Source: Apium graveolens (lineage: Eukaryota; Streptophyta; Magnoliopsida; Apiales; Apiaceae). Taken from it: DNA of 64,000 nt. The notes beneath the pieces were generated by a model. The model was not told the origin of the DNA. It made no database searches and saw only the letters and a list, made by a program, of their open reading frames with translations. The stretch is taken from assembly GCF_009905375.1 (NCBI RefSeq), contig NC_133653.1, positions 54,847,751 through 54,911,750 on the forward strand, in the 5' to 3' direction. Of this stretch, positions 23,071 to 34,300 are shown one piece after another (within the stretch, counting starts at the first letter, position 1; the number at the start of each line of letters is the position of its first letter). A program made the position numbers and the translations under genes.

Positions 23071-26000
23071 TGTAGCGCCCCAAAACCCGGGGTCAGGAGT
23101 CTCGGAGGCCACGCCATCTAAACTCACACAACTCTCACTACAATATATAAATACTCACACTTCACGACCCCACACTTATCACACACACACTTACAGGTTA
23201 TTGTCTCGGAAACGAACCATCATAACTAGAGTAATTGTCAACCATCAAGTGATATTTATTACAACCCAAAAGTAATTAATCTTACCGGGGAGTGACCTTT
23301 AAGTAAGGCTAGTCCGCCGGCCAAATATACGTTTCTTGTTTCTTACCTTACATAAGTCATACTTATAAATAAGTCGAACTATAAACAACTGAAAACTAAT
23401 CCAGCTTATTCTGACTACCCGTGGTACAGCACCAAACAATCTACGGAACAGCTGGCCATTTCCTACCTGTTTTCTGGCTGTGGTTCTCATGGCAAGCATC
23501 TTGATTCACTGTTGTGTTGTGTCAATTTAAGAAAACAAGTGTCAGCTATAATGCCCAGCATAATAATGTATAGTATGAAAATGACTGTATGATAACATCA
23601 TATATGATATTTATGTTTTATTCAAAAATAGTTTTCCTTGGTGATACACACCTTTATATGAAAACAATTCTTTAAGGGATTTTAATATCCTGCGAATACC
23701 TTAATAGTTATCCCAGCACCTAGGCTTGGGTTACGGTATTGCATCACAATTCTAATTGGAAGAATTAGGACACTCGTTGGAGCCACCATATACGATGATC
23801 AGTCGTAATACGATAATAGTAACCTTTTCTACTAGTAGAAGGACGACACCTTCGTATCCCGGTTATCACCCTTGCCGCATTCGGGCTACGTGTCCCATTT
23901 CCGGGTATACACATACTTCACAAGTTCCTGAGTACACTGAGTACCTTCACCTGCGGTACCTTTGGTAGTCCATCTAGCACACATAGTACCAGAGTCTACC
24001 CCTCCCTTGTCCTTTAAAAGAATTCTATCAATCTCGAGAACTCGAACCACATCGAAGTTCCCCAAGCGTTTTGCTTGTTGATAGAAACAGCTTATCTCTC
24101 TAAGATATAAGTGTATATATATGTATATACGTACTTCCGAGAATTTCGGAGGAAGTACTAAGGATGTGAGTTGACCGTTGTCAACAGATAATTAATAAGG
24201 GGGGAAAGTTTCTCCTTGAAACTATATTCAAAATATTAAATAGGTCGGGATATTATTCACCGATGATCTGAAATTATTCGAATGATATCCTGAAATCAGA
24301 AAGTATATTTTAAATCAGGATCTATGATTTTTAAATCAATAATGAACCCTTTAAGAATAATAATTAATTAAATAATAGTCGATAAATAATTAAACCTCGA
24401 ATGGGTTTACTCTCTAAAAGAATATTTAAAATAATATTCCTCAACTAGTTTGTGTCTCCTTAATTAATAATCTATAGTGATTAATCCGGTTTGAAATAAA
24501 TAATCGTTGGAGTATACTACTCTCATAATAAGGAATAAGTATATAGTATTTATTATTCGAACAATAAAATATAGTTGAGGGAATATGATCGTTGGGAAAT
24601 CGTTTTAATAAAAGTTCGAGGTGTTTTAATGTTTCGTAAGTGGACGATGAGTCCCTTTAAAAACGTACTACTATGGACTTATAACCGTCCTATAATATCG
24701 CCGGAATGATTCCCGGGTTTTATCTTAAATCCTGACCGACTCTCGGTCTTATATAATACGTCACGCTTAAAGCGAAATAACATTTCACGATATATACTTT
24801 ATCGTACAACATCGCTACATTATGCGAAATTTCAACAACTACGTATCATGGCAAGCATGGTATTTATGCAATGATAGTAAAACAATCCTTTCACAACACA
24901 ACAGTAAAAATGGAGTTGGGTTCGTAAACTTGCCTGGGTATCTCGAGGTGGAGGAAGCTCTAGGTTCCGCTCGGAAATCTATAACCATAAACACATTTCA
25001 TTTCGTTAGGTTCCGTTCTAATTTACGGCAACTCGCACTCATGCGCTACTTATTATGCACCCTCTCAACTTATATTACCCTTATTATCCTTTTAAGTCCT
25101 TATTCACATCATGGTCGCTTCATTTTTCTAAGTATCTTAGGTTCGTTCTTATTATCGTCGTCGGCTCCGCTTATGGATTCTTACGGTTTCTACTCGCGCG
25201 GTCTTGGATCCGATATTTTTATAAATTTGAGAAATCATTATTTTCACTTGAAATTTTTATGGCTGTTAGGAAACTCAATATGTTACTCTCTGTAAAAATT
25301 TCATGATTTATGAACACTTTTAAGTCTATCCTTTATATTTTCAAAGTTTGTAATTCGTAGCAGTTTTTGTCGCGTAAATCACTTTTAGTAAAATGGCCAT
25401 AACTTTTGATCCGTAAATCGGAATCAAGCGATTTAAGCGCCTAAACGATCCTTATAATATTTTCTATCCTAGGAAAATTTTTCAAGAAACTATAGTTTAC
25501 AACTTTGGGACTTTCTGCAGAAACTTAAAGTTACGATTTGTTGGTTTTAACGAAGTTACATTTACGATTGGGGGTTCGTTTACGCCCTAACTCTTAACAC
25601 AAACCACCAACAATCATCATATCATCATCAACACACAAACTCCTCTCAAGAACATCATGTTCGTGAGGCAACAACAACCAACCTTAAATCTACTTAACTT
25701 AATCATCAAGATTTCATCAATAACACTCATTACACTAGGTTTACTACCACATACTAAATGGATCTTAAAAATGAATCTTAAATAAAGTTGGGTCAAAGAT
25801 TTTTACCTTTCTTAAAATCTTGAGATGGTTTTTTGAGGATGGTGGAGGCTTAGAAGTGATTGGTGTGATTTTTGGAACCTAAAACCACCATTGAAATCAA
25901 GAAACCAAAGAGAGGTTACTATACACACTATTCACTAGTGAGTTTCTTGATTTTATTTCACCCATCAAACCTTGATAAAAAGAGATGAAAGAATTTTCTT

Positions 26001-26510
26001 ACCTTAGTTTAATTGCTAGGAGGCTTGAGAATTAATTGGATGATTTTACAAGAGCTAGAACTTGAGTTTTTGAATTTGAATTTCCATTTTTTTCTTTAAA
26101 TTGTCGAATGGAAGCAATTATGATGGGGGGTATTTATACTCCTCTTGGTTGCTTAGCTTGGTTGATTTGCTAGGTTGCTTCTAGGAAGATGGGGTGATAT
26201 CTTGCAATTGATTTTATTCTTCCTAGTATAGCATTCTAGGTTGATTCTTTGTTGCAAATCTTAGGGACAAATCTTAATAGCTTGCTAGGTTACAAGCTAA
26301 ACTACATGATTAGCTTCCTTAGCACACTATTTTGCTAGCTAGCTTGATCATCCTATGGTTAGCTCACTATTTGATGAAGTAACCATGGTTACTTCCTTAC
26401 CATGGTTTAGTTAGTGCGTTACGTTTATTTAATCGTTCACGCGTTCGCTCGGTTGCTTAAACATTTTCGTAATACTTACTCGTAAATGGTTCCAAGTTTA
26501 CACATATTAT
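23071..26510 (-). mobile_element. G2: large gypsy-like LTR block, probably minus orientation
   Basis: The left edge TGTAGCGCCCCAAAACCC is, read on the minus strand, an LTR end of the ..GGGGCGCTACA kind, comparable with the G1 LTR end ..GGGGTGTGACA. The block is non-coding, and a minus-strand TATA-like motif near 26130 precedes a transcript-like A-rich stretch. Open frames 24822-25295 and 25055-25306 show no family features. I could not find the right boundary with confidence; 26510 is where a different repeat family begins. It may be a solo LTR. Confidence 0.45.
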
Positions 26511-26519
26511 ATATGATAT

Positions 26520-26660
26520 TGACACCTTTTGCCAAGTTTACATGGTATATCTATAATGTGATATACCACATGACATTGACACTTGGTCAAGGCCTGGTTT
26601 AGGATACTTGACCCCTTGTTATAGTCTAAAAATGACCTCATCCACGTCCAAGTAAAATCA
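26520..26660. repeat. Dispersed repeat, copy 1
   Basis: Shares ordered blocks with 38717-38890: ACACCTTTTGCCAAGTTTAC, then a CACATGACA / GACATGACA segment, ACTTGGTCAAGGCCT versus ACTTGATCAAGGCCT, GATACTTG, and CCAAGTCCAAGTAA versus CACGTCCAAGTAA. I do not recognise the family. It is probably a non-autonomous element. Confidence 0.6.
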
Positions 26661-26838
26661 TCGTTAGTTCTTTACAACTTTGTCAGAACTCCACCCAATT
26701 TCATTAAAAATTTAATTTCCGTAGGAAAAGAGGTCCCTGACTCGACGGAGGATCCTATCAAGATTCGGCTGAAGATAAATGAACCATTCATATTAGCGAA
26801 ATTATAGTGATGCTTTATTTAATCCAGAACAATCTGAC
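26661..26838. other. Unassigned spacer
   Basis: Continues from the dispersed repeat into DNA without a recognisable gene or element, up to the TRIM. Confidence 0.5.
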
Positions 26839-27435
26839 TGTTAGGAGTTGTCCCGCGTCATTTGTGGGAGGGGTAGATTGCTAGCATATAAGCAGTCAGT
26901 TAACTACATTAGTATGAGGCATTTTGGGAGTTACTCAAAAACAAACCCGTGAGGGCTCGGCCCAAAGCGGACAATATCATACCAATGTGGAGTTAGGTCT
27001 GCTTAGCAGCAAAGCCCAACAAGTGGTATCAGAGTTATGATTATAAACGGTACAGAACAATCTTAGTTGGGCTTTCGGAATGTACCTAGCCAGAGGAAGA
27101 TGGGCTACCCAGTATAGGCTCAAGAAAAAGGCAGGTGGGCTTTCCAGTATAAGTCTAGGGGGAGTCAGAAAGCCAGAATAATTCATGTATGGGTCTGGGG
27201 GAGCAGATCACACAATCAGGTGGCAAGATTCGACAGGTGTCGAGCCCGATATGTGAAGGGGGGATTGTTAGAAGTTGTTTCACATCGTTTGTGGGAGGAG
27301 TATAAGCAGCCAGTTAACTCCATTGGTATGAGGTTTTTTGGGAGTTGTCCAAAAATAAACCCTTAAGGGCTCGACTCAAAGTGAACAATATCATATTAAT
27401 TTGGAATTAGGTCTGTTTAGCAGCAAAGCCCAACA
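26839..27435 (+). mobile_element. TRIM: complete terminal-repeat retrotransposon in miniature
   Basis: Two short LTRs (26839-27021, 183 bp; 27266-27435, 170 bp) both run TGTTAG...CCCAACA and share GTGGGAGG, ATAAGCAG.CAGTTAACT, GAGGGCTCGGCCCAAAG-type and TTAGCAGCAAAGCCC segments. TGGTATCAGAG (27024-27034) follows the first LTR as primer site, and GTGAAGGGGGGATT (27254-27265 region) precedes the second as polypurine tract. The 244 bp interior codes for nothing. Such elements move using proteins of other LTR retrotransposons. The flanking 5-mers (CTGAC, ATGAT) do not match, so there may have been later change or the two LTRs may come from different copies. Confidence 0.92.
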
Positions 27436-28367
27436 ATGATACCAGAGAAGTAGCGCATATATATAGTGTCTTTATGCTGAAATAATACATAGACCTATAA
27501 TCGAAAATTTTCTACAAGAAGTTGTATTGTGCAAGGGTCCCTGTTACAAGTCGAGATAGGACTGATGCGGAACAAATAATATACAAAAAGAGAATATATA
27601 TATAGGGGCTACTCCAATAAAAATCAATTTAGAATAGAAACTAAAAACCAAATAATTTTTTTAAAATTAATTCAAAATATAACACATATAGTATGTAAAT
27701 CGATCGTTGAGAGATGTAGAAAAATACAGTGAAATCGGATTTTAAAAAAAAATTACGGTTTGACAGGAAATATTAAATTAAAAACGGAGAGGAAAAGCTG
27801 AAATTGGGATTGGGAGGGTGCAGGGTAGTTGGGTGGTGTGATTTAGGGGGTCATTAGATTAGATAGATCTAATGGCTTAGATTAGTTCTAAGTTTGTATT
27901 TTAATTTTAGTTTGTATTTCATAATTTTATATATATATATATGTGAATGAATAATATGTTGATCTAAATAATTGGCAATCGATTAGTCAAAAAACTCCAT
28001 TGTATGATAAAACTAAAATTACATTTCAAATATCACATTTTAACTGATGTAAGATGTGATTGTAGGGTAAAACAAACAATCACTTTTGAATATCATGTTG
28101 GTGCTACTAGGTTGGTGCTACTAGGTTGTTACAGGGAATAGAGTTGGAGGTAAAAAATAATTTCCAAAATAATTCCAAAAATATACATGTTATGTGTTAA
28201 TTAGTGGGACTTATATTAAAACACTTAGGATCTATTACATTGCTGAGCAATTCAACAATCATAAATCAACACCTCATTTTGTAGAAATTTTTTGTGAATT
28301 ATTTTTGGGACCTCTAAAATTACTCTTCCATTAATAGGGTAGAAAGCGCACGGAGTCCATAGATTAT
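27436..28367. other. Intergenic DNA upstream of the lipase gene
   Basis: AT-rich, with a TA run near 27929-27943 and no supportable gene. The start of a sequence reading GGGGCTACTCCAATA (27604) resembles MITE-type repeats, but I could not define two inverted ends. Confidence 0.5.
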
Positions 28368-28372
28368 TTATC

Positions 28373-28381
28373 TATATATAT
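28373..28381 (+). promoter_or_regulatory. Candidate TATA box of the lipase gene
   Basis: TATATATAT lies about 30-40 bases before the first usable ATG (28412). It is placed as a TATA box would be for a very short leader, but the region is AT-rich, so chance is possible. Confidence 0.4.
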
Positions 28382-28411
28382 GCTTAAGTTAATATGATTA
28401 ATAATGTAGCA

Positions 28412-29974
28412 ATGGTAGGTCCTTATGTATACTTTCTCTGTTTCCTGATTCACTTAAGCTCATTTTGCTGTCATTAGCTCAAAAACAAGCCCCGGGTTTT
28501 AATTCGAGCAATTTGGCCATTTTTGTATTTGGAGATTCCTTTGTTGATCCAGGAAACAATAACTACATTCCGATTATATCAAGAGGCAACTTCCCACCGT
28601 ACGGCAATGATTTCGTAAATCAGACTCCCACCGGAAGATTAACCAATGGTCGCCTTATAACCGATTATGCAGGTATTATATCATTCGCAACCAAATTGCT
28701 ATGTGTATATGTATGCTATGTTATCAGAGATTGATATTTAATGTAATGAACTTTTGGAAACAGCATCGTATGCTGGTATGAAAGACTACGTGCCACCATA
28801 TCTGGACCCAAAGCTTAGTATGGAGGAACTGCTCACTGGTGTTAGTTTTGCCTCTGGTGCCTCTGGATTCGACCCTCTTACTCCAACATTACTCGTTCGT
28901 ATCTTTCTTATATCATTTCTCATTCCTTTTCGTCTACAATATTACTCCAAGTTTTATTTTCTACTACGTTCGGAATCCACAGAGATTATACAGATACATT
29001 CTGAATTTTGGCCTGAATATTTTAATGTTGTCTACATCCGCAGGGTGGCGTAATCTCAATGCCAAAACAAATGGAGTACTTCAGAGAGTATAAACCAAGA
29101 GTTGAAGTTCAAATGGGGAAAGAAAGAACCCATACTCTGATAAAGAATGCTGTTTATGTAATCAGCGCAGGTACATACGATCTTATGTTCAATTATTATG
29201 GTCCCTCAAAATTTAGAAGATACAGTTACTCAATTGCTAGATACTACCAATTTTTAGTCCAACAAATTCAACAGTTTATACAGGTCAGTATTTTAAACAT
29301 ACTGCCAAATATCTATAAACATATGTCTAGCTATGTATATTTAAGTTAATTATTAATTTACTGCATAAATTTTCCTTCATATCATTTTGGTGTTTTAAAT
29401 AAAAGGATTTGATGGACCTTGGAGCTGGTAAAATAGTGATGCTGGGTTTATCTCCGACTGGATGCTTTCCTCTTATAATAACCTTAAATTCAAATCCTGT
29501 TGACAAGTTTCTAAAACGGCAATGCATTTCTAGATTATCTGAAGCTGCGCGAGTTTTTAATGAAATTGTTGAACAAAAACTTAAGGAAATGGAAAGGGTC
29601 GACTCCAAGATCTATTATGTTAGCATATATCAAACGTCTATGGATATTTACCAAAATCCAAATAAATTTGGTAAGTTGATACACATATTAACATGCCTCA
29701 TCACATGTCCTACAGCTAGATATAAGTACGTAAGCATAATTAAGTTGAATAGTTAATTGTTTGATTAATGTTCGCAGGTTTTGATAAGGTTGATACTGGT
29801 TGTTGTGGAAGTGGATTAGTGGAAGTATCGTTTTTGTGCAATCCAAGTTCAAGACTGTGCCCCAATGTTTCTGATTATGTATTCTTCGATTCTGTACATC
29901 CAACTGAGAGAACCTATTATCTTTGGTTCCTAGCTCTCTCCCCGACATTGGATCTCATCCTTCAGGGAAAATAG
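28412..29974 (+). pseudogene. GDSL esterase/lipase gene with signal-peptide frameshift
   Basis: Five exons fit: 28412-28672, 28764-28894, 29044-29283, 29406-29670 and 29778-29974, all with GT/AG introns and in phase (347 codons from 28465 on). The family hydrolyses ester bonds in secreted or extracellular settings. Block I is FVFGDSFVDPGNNNY (nucleophile Ser), block II GVSFASGASGFDP, the GLSPTGCFP segment is present, and block V is DSVHPTE with the Asp and His of the triad. Two oddities: the ATG at 28412 opens a hydrophobic signal peptide (YFLCFLIHL) in a frame that stops at 28475-28477, one base out of register with the mature frame, which has no ATG of its own; and block III reads GTYD where the family has G-x-N-D, losing the oxyanion-hole Asn. 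It may be a recent pseudogene or contain a sequencing error at the frameshift. Confidence 0.88.
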
Positions 29975-31350
29975 TTCCTGCTGATACTGTTAAGCACCTG
30001 GCTGTGGATCAGTGTGCATGTATTTGTTACTATTAATAAATTTCGAAAATATGTATACATATGTTTTCTTGATCATGCTTTGGTCTGACAAATATAAACA
30101 GCTCTCTTTTTATCTTCACTTTCATAAACCAAGTGACTAAGTAAAGAAAAAATAGGGTGATACAAGAGCTAGTTGAAACAAGAAAGTATGTAAAATCAAA
30201 CCTAGCTACGTACATGAATTGATGCACCCTAACTGTTTCAACAAAAGTTCGTATAAGCATGGAGGTCATAGCTTCTCCTTCGAATCAGTGTAGTGATAGA
30301 ATTGACAGTGAAGCCCTTAGTACGACTAGCACGCACTGAACATTACTCAACGATACTTTTGCATTTCGTATACTTTATTCCTAAACTTCGTTCAAAACTC
30401 GGCTCGATTTGTTGTAAACGGTCCTACAGAGAAGTCACATTCTAAGATACTACAAATCAGAATCCTGGGAATCAGTGAACAAGTAAGCGTGCCCACGTAC
30501 ATACAACATGCATGCTCCGTTTAATCTGTGGAAATTAATAGCCATGCGCGTACAAATGTACTCAAACTTTCATACATTTAGTGCAGATACATCTGTAAGC
30601 GTGCATACGTACATACAAGAACCTGCATGCTCGGTTTAATTTGTAGAAATTAATAGTCATGCGTGTCCTCAAAATTTCATACATTTAGTGCAGATACATC
30701 AGTACAATGGCTAATTAGCCTGCTCCTTAACTCCTCTTTTCCTAATATTGTTGGGAGCTAATATGTGTACACTCTGGATATATGGGTGCACACCAAATAT
30801 TATTTATACAATCAAAATGCCTCCTTTACAATTTCTTGATGAGTTGTTTATGTTGTTTCTATTCCTTGCTTCGGCTGTGCATGCATTTTTATTCAAATTT
30901 TTATTACTTTTTAAAAACTGTACTTTGATTTTTTTGTTAAATATTTAAAATTTAAGACGGGAGATGCCTCATTATTTGAAGTTTCTTTAAGAAGAAAATA
31001 AAAATGTAATTTATTTAGGCAATAATCTGGATTCTAAATATTTAATTGTCATAAAGGTTAATTATACTTTATTACGGAGTATTTAAGTTATAGTTTATAA
31101 ATAATGAGTTAGGTTGTATGGAGTCCCTATTCCATTGGAGTCTTTGAGTACATATATGTTATACAAGTAAAATATATCTTAAAATATATCTTAAATATAT
31201 TATTTAATTTAAATTAAATTTGTATATATAATTTTGGGACACCGCACAAAATTTGAAGTTGATGTTTTGGGCTTAAATTGTAAACTTCACTAGGGCCTGG
31301 TTGCTGAGCAAAGTTCAACATCTGACCCATGGGCTCGGAAAGCCCATATG
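29975..31350. other. Intergenic DNA between lipase gene and LINE
   Basis: No gene seen. It holds the lipase 3' flank and a tandem duplication (30483-30701, listed separately). Short open frames here lack family features. Confidence 0.6.
30483..30701. repeat. Two-copy tandem duplication, period about 112 bp
   Basis: Unit 1 (30483-30594) and unit 2 (30595-30701) share GTAAGCGTGC, ACGTACATACAA, CATGCTC.GTTTAAT, GAAATTAATAG.CATGCG and CATACATTTAGTGCAGATAC. The second unit is a few bases shorter. No coding potential. Confidence 0.85.
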
Positions 31351-31367
31351 TTGCATTCTGTTTTCTT
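31351..31367. repeat. LINE target-site duplication, 3' side
   Basis: TTGCATTCTGTTTTCTT is identical to 36775-36791 and brackets the LINE. Read on the minus strand, the cut lies at a T-rich/AA step, as L1-type endonucleases prefer. Confidence 0.93.
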
Positions 31368-31393
31368 TATTTGCCAAGAAAAGAATGATTTTA

Positions 31394-34300
31394 TTAAAAC
31401 TTCAAATCACTCAAAAGTACATGTTGAAATTCGGAATGGACATCTCCGAATCTCCAAATACGGTCAGCTACAGAACAGCTATATCTCGCCAAATAGTGAG
31501 ACACTCTATTCGCTGAACGTTTCACAAAACGAATAAGCACATTACTTGCTTTTAAACTAGCTAACAAAGCACGACATTCCTCCACCACTCTCCCCAAGTA
31601 TGAGAAACTCGCGACTGAAGATCTAATTGCCTGAATTACTTGCAGACAATCAGACTCTACTTCCACACCTGACTGATTCGATTCCTTTATCCAGCTTAAT
31701 GCTTCTCTAATACCAATAGCCTCTGCTAACTCTGGAGCCACTCTACCCTGCATACATCTCGATCTAGCCTCGATCAACCGTCCAGCATTGTCCCTAGCCA
31801 CGAACGCATAACTAAAACTGGTCGAGCTTTCAAAGATAGCCGCATCAGTGTTTACCTTGATTCTATTCTGCTGTGGTAACTTCCAGTGTTCATGACCATC
31901 GTCTTGAGTCATGTAACCCAAATAGATGTCAAAAGTCTTATCTTGAACACTCCTCCATTGATCAAGGACAGATTTTGCTGATTCAACTACTTCACTCGCC
32001 TTCAATCCGCGCTGGTTCCACACTAGGTCATTGCGATTCTTCCATAACATCCAGCAGACCAATGTAATTAACTGGATCTCAGTTTTTCTTCTTTTCTGCA
32101 GCACTTCTTTAAACCAATTTGAAAACGAAAGAAACTCACCAGTGACAGATGGAAATCCCATGTAATTCCAACACTCCTCTGAGAAAGAACAGCTAATCAG
32201 AACGTGCATGATCGTTTCTGCATTATTTTGACAAACTGGGCACCAGACATCCACAACCACTCTTTTGCGCACCAGGTTATCCTTCGTAGGTAAAATGCCA
32301 ACTATTGCCCTCCACAAAAAATGCTTAATTTTCGGTGGGATCTTCAAGTTCCACAATCGTCTCCAGAAACCAAAATTATCATCAATATGACTATTCTCCT
32401 TGCTGTCTCTTATAAACCCATAAGCACTTTTCACTGAATAGCCCCCCATTTTTTCGAATTTCCAATACCATGAATCAGCCTCATCAGAACCTATTGGAAT
32501 AGACCGGATTAAATTTGCATCTCTTTCCTCAAACACATCTTTTATAAGGTCTTGATCCCATTGGTTCGTAGATAAATCCATCAGATTCGAAACTCTGGCA
32601 TTCTGCAAAGCTTCACTACTTGAAATGACATACGGATTAAGCGTATCTGGCAACCAAGGATCGTTCAGAACAAGAATACTATCTCCTCGACCAACTTTGC
32701 AAACTAAACCTTCCTTCATAAGAGCTTGGGTCTCCACCAAATTCCGCCACACATAACTAGGATTACCACCTGGTTTAGCACTAAAGAATGATCCATCTGG
32801 ATAATACCGTGATTTATATACTCTACTTACCAACAACTGAGGATAATTGATTAACCTCCAACTCTGCTTTCCCAGCAATGCGACATTAAAATCCCATATG
32901 CACCGAAACCCCAGACCTCCTATACTCTTCTTCCTACTCATTTTCTCCCAACTCATCCAATGTATAGACTTCTCCCTACTACTACTAGCCCTCCACCAGA
33001 ATCTACACATAATTCTTTCAATGTCATGACATAATTTAATTGGCAGCAGGAAGACGCTCATAGCATAATTGGGCATAGACTGAGCCACTGTCTTCAAAAG
33101 TATTTCTTTACCCCCTTTCGATAACACCGTCTTATCCCACCCTTGAACTTTCTCTTGCAATCTATTTTTAATAAAACCAAACATGGCTGTCTTCTTTCTG
33201 TGCATCAAACTCGGAAGACCCAAGTAGAGACTGTTTTCCCCTGCTTCCTGAAATTGCAACTGATTGAGCAGACTCTCTTTAACCTCTCCATTTGTATTTC
33301 TACTGAAGAAAACAGATGACTTAACCACATTGATCTGCTGACCTGAAGCCTTTTCAAAAATCCTTAGCATTTGCAATACATTTTCAGCACTTCTACTCGT
33401 TGCTTTACAAAAAATGAAACTATCATCAGCAAAAAACATATGAGAAATAGAAGGGGCTGTACGAGCTACCTTTATACCCTTGATCAATTGTCTCCGTTCA
33501 TAATCCTGAATCAACGCAGTAAAGCCTTCAATACAAATCAGGAACAAATATGAAGATAACGGGTCTCCTTGCCTTATACCCCGTTGAGGGATTATAGAAC
33601 CAAAAATTCGACCTGCATGAGCTATTTGGTAGTTGGCTGAAACAACACATGACATAAAGAGACCAACCAACTTTTGATCAAAACCCAACTTCAGTAAAAC
33701 AGCTCTCAAAAAATCCCACTCCACGCGATCATAGGCCTTACTCATATCTAACTTCAAAGCCATCCACCCCTCTTTTCCAGTTGTCTTTCTCCTCATAAAA
33801 TGCATAATCTCATGAGCCACCATTATGTTGTCTGAAATTAGACGGCCAGGGATAAACGCACTTTGAGTATTCGATATAATCCCATCAAGACTAGACTTCA
33901 CTCTATTGGCCAGAACTTTTGAAATAATCTTATACACCACGTTACAGAGCGAAATCGGACGTAGATCAGCCATAGTCTGTGGGTCATTTCTCTTCGGAAC
34001 CAAGGAAATGTTTGTACTGGTCAAATTGCTCGACAGAACACCATCAACAAAAAAATTCCTCACCATTTGCACAATATCATTACCAACGATGGGCCAAAAT
34101 TTCTGATAAAATCCCGGACTCATGCCGTCCGGGCCAGGAGACTTATCAGGGTGCATATGAAACAAAGCCTGCTTTACTTCCTCTTCTTCTATTGGTGCCA
34201 ACATCATCTCATTTTGAAATTGAGAAACCTTAGTCGATATACAGCTCAAAATCTCACTCCATTCTGTACTCGATGCCTTAAAGATGGTATTGAAATAGTC

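Noticed and set aside
24822..25306. Two overlapping plus-strand open frames with hydrophobic residues
   Set aside because: They lie within a large LTR-like block, overlap in different frames and show no family features; the hydrophobicity follows from T-rich DNA.
27600..27945. Possible MITE upstream of the lipase gene
   Set aside because: The left end looks MITE-like, but I could not find a convincing inverted right end or duplication.
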